DNA of 64,000 nucleotides from Janibacter anophelis NBRC 107843 (lineage in GTDB: Bacteria; Actinomycetota; Actinomycetes; Actinomycetales; Dermatophilaceae), in NCBI RefSeq assembly GCF_001570945.1, contig NZ_BCSQ01000001.1, forward strand, positions 62,001 to 126,000, read 5' to 3'. Below are positions 60,506 to 64,000 of this stretch, one piece after another. A model generated the notes under the pieces. The model did no database searches. It worked only from the letters and a program-made list of their open reading frames with translations, and was not told the origin of the DNA. The position numbers and the translations under genes are program-made. The number at the start of each line of letters is the position of its first letter. The first letter of the stretch is position 1.

Positions 60506-62037
60506 GACAACATCGCCTTCAGCTCCTCGCGCGCCTGCGCGATCTCCAACTCGAGCGCCTCGATGTCCGTGATGATCTCCAGCGGCGGGCGGTGCTCGAC
60601 CTCGTCGTACTCGATTTCCTTGTACCGGTTGAGCGAGAGGTCGTAGTCCTGGGCGACGATCTCCCCCTTCGGAACGGTGAAGGACTGGTCCGTGCGGGCG
60701 CGGGAGAGCTCGGGCCAGGCTTCGAGGCTCGTACTTCGCTCCTCAGCCAACGTGGGGGCGGCTTCGAGGCTCGTTCCTCGCACCTCAGCCAGCGAGGGGC
60801 GGGTCCCCCAGCGTTCGAGGACGTCGGGGAGGTCGTTCGCCTCGACCGGGTTCCGCTTGTCGTCCAACGAGAAGCCATCGGCGCGCACGTCGTAGAACCA
60901 CACGTCATCGGTGCCGCCGGAGTTGGTCTTCGTGAAGAAGAGGATCGCGGTCGAGACGCCGGCGTAGGGCTTGAAGACGCCGGAGGGGAGCTTCACGACG
61001 GCGTCGAGCTTCTGCTCCTCGACGAGCATCTTGCGCAGGGCCTTGTGCGCCTTCGACGAGCCGAAGAGGACCCCGTCGGGGACGATGACCGCCGCCCGGC
61101 CACCGGGCTTGAGCAGCTTGAGGAAGAGCGCGAGGAAGAGCAGCTCGGTCTTCTTCGTCTTGACGACCTGCTGCAGGTCCTTGGACGTCGACTCGTAGTC
61201 GAGCGAGCCGGCGAAGGGCGGGTTCGCGAGGATCAGCGTGTACTTTTCCGAGTCGCCCCCGGCCTCCTCCGAGAGGGAGTCGCGGTACCGGATGTCGGGT
61301 GCCTCGATGCCGTGCATGAGCATGTTCATGCTGCCGATCCGGAGCATCGTCGAGTCGAAGTCGAAGCCGTGGAACATGCTGCGGTGGAAGTGGTCCCGCT
61401 GCTTGGTGTTCGTCAGAGCGCTCGGGTGGTTGTCGCGCACGTAGTCCGATGCCGCGACGAGGAATCCCGCTGTGCCACAGGCCGGGTCGCAGATCTCGTC
61501 CTCGGGCCCGGGGGCCGTCATCGCGACCATGAGGTCGATGATGTGCCGCGGCGTGCGGAACTGCCCGTTGGTGCCGGCGGATGCGATCTTCGAGAGCAGG
61601 TACTCGTAGAGGTCACCGTTGGTGTCCCGGTTGTCCATCGGGATGTCGGCGATGAGGTCGACGACCTTGGTCAACAGCGCCGCCGTGGGGATCGTGTAGC
61701 GCGCGTCCTTCATGTGATCGGAGTACGTCGAGCCCTCACCGCCGAGCTTCTGGAGGAAGGGGAAGACCTCCTGCGCCATCGTCTGGTGAGCCTGGGCGGC
61801 GTCGGCGTTCTTGAGGTGCTGCCACCGCAGGTGGCTCTGACCGGGTAGGAAGATCGGGTCCTCGATGGTGCCGGTGACGCGAGCGCGCTTCTCCTTGAGG
61901 GTCTGCAGCTCGTCTAGGCGGCGGATGAAGAGCAGGTAGGTGAACTGCTCGATCACCTCGAGCGGGTTGGAGATGCCACCGCTCCAGAAGGCATTCCAGA
62001 CGCTGTCGACCTTGCTCTTGAGCTCACCAGTGATCAC
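60502..62037 (-). CDS. hsdM: Type I restriction-modification methyltransferase subunit
   Basis: 511 residues. An N-terminal HsdM helical domain (KSKVDSVWNAFWSGGISNPLEVIEQFTYLLFIRRLDE) is followed by an N6-adenine methyltransferase domain with the SAM motif DPACGTAGFL and catalytic motif IV LANPPFAG. It modifies adenine at the site chosen by HsdS. The GTG at 62037 begins VITGELKSKV. At about residues 412-439 the frame runs through two tandem 42-bp interspersed repeats encoding PSLAEVRGTSLEAA and PTLAEERSTSLEAW, an unusual insertion near the C-terminal S-binding region. The rest of the gene is normal. Confidence 0.93.
   Translation of the reverse strand: MITGELKSKVDSVWNAFWSGGISNPLEVIEQFTYLLFIRRLDELQTLKEKRARVTGTIEDPIFLPGQSHLRWQHLKNADAAQAHQTMAQEVFPFLQKLGGEGSTYSDHMKDARYTIPTAALLTKVVDLIADIPMDNRDTNGDLYEYLLSKIASAGTNGQFRTPRHIIDLMVAMTAPGPEDEICDPACGTAGFLVAASDYVRDNHPSALTNTKQRDHFHRSMFHGFDFDSTMLRIGSMNMLMHGIEAPDIRYRDSLSEEAGGDSEKYTLILANPPFAGSLDYESTSKDLQQVVKTKKTELLFLALFLKLLKPGGRAAVIVPDGVLFGSSKAHKALRKMLVEEQKLDAVVKLPSGVFKPYAGVSTAILFFTKTNSGGTDDVWFYDVRADGFSLDDKRNPVEANDLPDVLERWGTRPSLAEVRGTSLEAAPTLAEERSTSLEAWPELSRARTDQSFTVPKGEIVAQDYDLSLNRYKEIEYDEVEHRPPLEIITDIEALELEIAQAREELKAMLS
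60720..60803. repeat. Two tandem interspersed repeats inside hsdM
   Basis: Copies at 60720-60761 and 60762-60803 have an exact 42-bp period. Each begins CTTCGAGGCTCGT and contains CCTCAGCCA, related to the REP copies at 46113 and 1943. Forty-two is a multiple of three, so the hsdM frame is kept. Confidence 0.8.
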
Positions 62038-62145
62038 GACGTCAGGGTATCTGCGGCTCGCTGACCGTTTGGCTGTCGGTGCGGCGTCATAGGTTGTCCG
62101 GCTGCGCTGCACCAGGTGGCGCTTCGAACCCGCAGGGGGTACGAC

Positions 62146-63057
62146 ATGAACGACCTCATCATCAACATTGCCGCCGGTCTCATCAGCGGCGTCCTGACGC
62201 CCTTCGTCGTCACGCGTTTGGGAGGCGGGACGCCGCCGCCGACCACTGGCCAGTCAGTCCATGTCGTCGGCGACGGGAACGCCGTCCAGCAGATCGACGC
62301 GTCACAGCACGAACACAACACGTACACGTGGGTCGAGAACAGGCCCACGAAAGCATCGGCTCCGGGGCCGCCGGCCGGAGACGACGACGCTTGGGCGCGT
62401 ATTGCACTCGCGCTCGCAGTTGCTGGCGTCCTCGTACTCGCCTACTTGCTCGTCTGGCCCATCGTGGTCTGGGCCCTCGCCGGAGCCGGTCTCGGCCTCA
62501 CGATCGCGACTGCATGGATCCACCGGACGACCGAAGGCACTCCCGGACCCCGCACCGGCGCATTGCTCCTGGCTCTCACCTCTGCCGGGCTGCTCCTCCT
62601 CGCAGCCTGGTGGACCCTCAACGGAGGGCCGGGCAGTTCTCTCAGCGGTAGTGAGCTCGAGAGCCGGGTGATTGCTCAGTTTCCCGAGTTCGGTAGCAGC
62701 GTCAGTGGTCGCTGGAGCGTGACTTCGGGTCACGCCGTCGAGGTGCTGCGGATCGTTGGGTGGTCAGGGATGTTCTTCGTCCTGACCCAGATCATCGCCA
62801 TGGAATGCGCTGTCCTGCTGATCTGGGCCCGCACACGCGAGCTGGTCGGCTGGGTGGCGATGCGCAACTTGGTCAGCCACCCCGACAAGGGCCACCTGTT
62901 GCCTCAAGCGCACCGCTTTACCCAGATCGGAGCATCCGCGATCGGCTTCACCCTCTTGGCTGGGCTTGTCCTCGTGGGAACCTCCGGCGGGTGGGCGCAC
63001 ACGTGGATCGACGACATGCAGTCTCGTCAGACTGACGCGATCGTGGGTAGTCGCTGA
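62146..63057 (+). CDS. Multi-pass membrane protein divergent from hsdM
   Basis: 303 residues. The first segment (DLIINIAAGLISGVLTPFVVTRL) is hydrophobic. A short polar stretch follows with HVVGDGNAVQQIDASQHEHNTY. Two close helices (about 92-128), another (about 145-162), one near 208-232 and one near 263-283 come after it. No family is recognised. AGGGGG lies 6 nt before the ATG at 62146, which is preferred over an ATG ten codons earlier. It shares a 108-bp divergent gap with hsdM, so it may belong to the defence island as a membrane effector; this is speculative. Confidence 0.65.
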   Translation: MNDLIINIAAGLISGVLTPFVVTRLGGGTPPPTTGQSVHVVGDGNAVQQIDASQHEHNTYTWVENRPTKASAPGPPAGDDDAWARIALALAVAGVLVLAYLLVWPIVVWALAGAGLGLTIATAWIHRTTEGTPGPRTGALLLALTSAGLLLLAAWWTLNGGPGSSLSGSELESRVIAQFPEFGSSVSGRWSVTSGHAVEVLRIVGWSGMFFVLTQIIAMECAVLLIWARTRELVGWVAMRNLVSHPDKGHLLPQAHRFTQIGASAIGFTLLAGLVLVGTSGGWAHTWIDDMQSRQTDAIVGSR

Positions 63058-63073
63058 CTCGTCTCCGGCCACC

Positions 63074-63171
63074 CGCGGGTACGACGACAAGGTCGCGCTT
63101 CGGCATGGCTCGACACCCCCGGATCCCGGGCAGGCCCACGCCGCGGGCCTCAGCGTGTCGTCGTACCCGCG
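63074..63171. repeat. Large inverted repeat with long inner region
   Basis: Perfect 16-bp arms CGCGGGTACGACGACA (63074-63089) and TGTCGTCGTACCCGCG (63156-63171) enclose 66 bp with further palindromes (CCCGGATCCGGG-like and GGCCCACGCCGCGGGCC). The right arm encodes the last residues of the convergent GNAT (RAGTTTR). The layout is similar to the element at 7068. Confidence 0.75.
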
Positions 63172-63902
63172 CGTAGGTCGTGGTGCACCCAGACATTCGC
63201 CTCGACGTACACCGCGTGGTCGCCCGCGAGGTCCACGTGGACCGGCGTCAGACCGCCCGGCACCTCGACCGCTCCATCCGTGTCGAAGGGGAGCCCCGTC
63301 CACTCGCGCCACTGGTCCAGCGACCCGGGGATCGTCATCGACGCCGGCGCCAGCGCGACGATCCGCCCACCGAGGCGGGCGTGGACCCGCAGCCATGGGT
63401 CGGCGGGCAACCCGTCGTCACCGACTCGCTGCGCGTACTCCCATGCGGGAGTGCGGGGTTCGGCGGACTTGCGGGTCGGGCGGACCGGGGCGACGAGGTC
63501 CCGACACCCGAGCTCCGCGTAGCGCCGCCGCGCCTCGGCGAGCAGCGGACCACTCAGCCCGTGTCCCCTTCGGTCCACCGCGACGCGGGCCTCGATGAGG
63601 CTGATCGTCGACAGGTCCGGGGGCTCCCCCTTCGCCAGGAGCCACTCGGCCTCCTGCATCGCCGCGTCCCACCCGCGCTCGGGCAGCGCGTCGACGGCAT
63701 GGCCGAAGGGGACCGCGTGCAGCCGCGCGACCGCCCGCTCGCCGTCCATGACGATCAGGTGCAGCTGCGGGAAGCCCGCGACCGCCGCCTCGTACGCCCG
63801 CTCCGAGGTCGGGTCCTGGAGCATGAAGCGCGGCCAGTCCCCCTCGATCGACCAGAAGGCATCGACGAGGTCGGGGCGTTCGGCGAGGGAGTGCGTCTCC
63901 AT
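63150..63902 (-). CDS. GNAT-fold protein
   Basis: About 250 residues. The centre (LIEARVAVDRRGHGLSGPLLAEARRRYAELGC) matches the GNAT acetyl-CoA binding region with RRGHGLS. The N-terminal half, with WPRFMLQDP and LHLIVMDGERAVARLHAVPF, fits the start of the fold. The C-terminal 90 residues form an extension of unknown role. An ATG four codons upstream (63914) is an alternative start. The 3' end lies inside a large palindrome. The substrate is unknown. Confidence 0.75.
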   Translation of the reverse strand: METHSLAERPDLVDAFWSIEGDWPRFMLQDPTSERAYEAAVAGFPQLHLIVMDGERAVARLHAVPFGHAVDALPERGWDAAMQEAEWLLAKGEPPDLSTISLIEARVAVDRRGHGLSGPLLAEARRRYAELGCRDLVAPVRPTRKSAEPRTPAWEYAQRVGDDGLPADPWLRVHARLGGRIVALAPASMTIPGSLDQWREWTGLPFDTDGAVEVPGGLTPVHVDLAGDHAVYVEANVWVHHDLRAGTTTR

Positions 63903-63940
63903 CGCCCCATCCAAGACGAAGGGAGCCGCCCCGACCAGTG

Positions 63941-63990
63941 GGTTTCGCCCCTTCGAGACGGTCGCTGCGCGACCTCCTCAGGGAGTGGGC
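63941..63990. repeat. REP-like element at the window end
   Basis: GGTTTCG ... CGAGACGGTCGCTGCGCGAC then CTCCTCAGGGAGTGG. It resembles the start and end of interspersed repeats common in actinobacteria, and it includes CCCCTTCG. It may continue beyond the window. Confidence 0.5.
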
Positions 63991-64000
63991 TTGGTGGGGA

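Noticed and set aside
60720-60803. Possible frameshift or disruption of hsdM
   Set aside because: The insertion is 84 bp and in frame, and conserved C-terminal sequence continues after it.
51000-63100. Integrated phage or integrative element around the defence genes
   Set aside because: No integrase, transposase, tRNA or direct-repeat attachment sites were found; only low GC in some genes hints at transfer.

Overview
The window is about 70 % GC, gene-dense DNA from a high-GC Gram-positive bacterium. Gene content (SPFH/NAD-kinase-like module, long-form GAPDH, WXG100-type protein, MmpL and FtsX exporters), very frequent GTGA/ATGA start-stop overlaps and actinobacterial-style interspersed palindromes suggest an actinobacterium of the Intrasporangiaceae type (Janibacter/Knoellia-like). 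The family assignment is an inference; there is no rRNA or tRNA here to test it. No integrase, transposase or phage gene was seen.

Layout. 1-7038: GNAT (cut by the window start), HrpB helicase, VOC protein, and a SPFH / NAD-kinase-like / SRPBCC operon divergent from an NrtR-like Nudix regulator, with a duplicated palindromic operator between them; then a DinB protein. 7170-11950: FrnE-type DsbA, MFS and DUF1361 operon, DinB/DUF664 protein, two uncharacterised genes. 12034-14920: three coupled genes around a WXG100-type protein fused to a lipase domain. 15041-18720: flavodoxin-like protein and a TPP-riboswitch-controlled YkoE / YkoD-YkoC-fusion thiamine-precursor ECF transporter. 18849-20122: DUF4235 protein and quinone oxidoreductase. 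20200-29027: two divergent FtsX-type ABC export operons with a PadR regulator and a perfect inverted-repeat operator between them. 29035-33966: FAD dehydrogenase, membrane metallophosphoesterase, long GAPDH.

34081-36589 is the most unusual locus. A 116-residue protein made largely of six 14-residue Asp/Gly/Ala repeats behind a short leader is followed with no gap by a JmjC-type cupin oxygenase gene and 10 nt later by a sucrase/ferredoxin-like gene. This looks like a substrate peptide with its modifying oxygenase. 36738-50921 is mostly housekeeping and envelope: saccharopine-dehydrogenase-like protein, GNATs, two related anchored domains, crotonase, an MmpL/MFS pair sharing duplicated operators, pyruvate phosphate dikinase and a LysR regulator.

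51049-63057 is a defence-like island: VapBC toxin-antitoxin, an orphan polymorphic-toxin-like gene with a lipoprotein partner, and a type I restriction system split into hsdM-hsdS-mrr-like and fic-hsdR operons, with a divergent membrane protein. A further GNAT ends the window.

Superimposed on the genes are several families of short palindromic repeats. They lie between genes and at 3' ends, and some lie in frame inside hrpB, hsdM and the ECF ATPase gene. The heptamer CGAAGGG/CCCTTCG also appears strongly over-represented on both strands.
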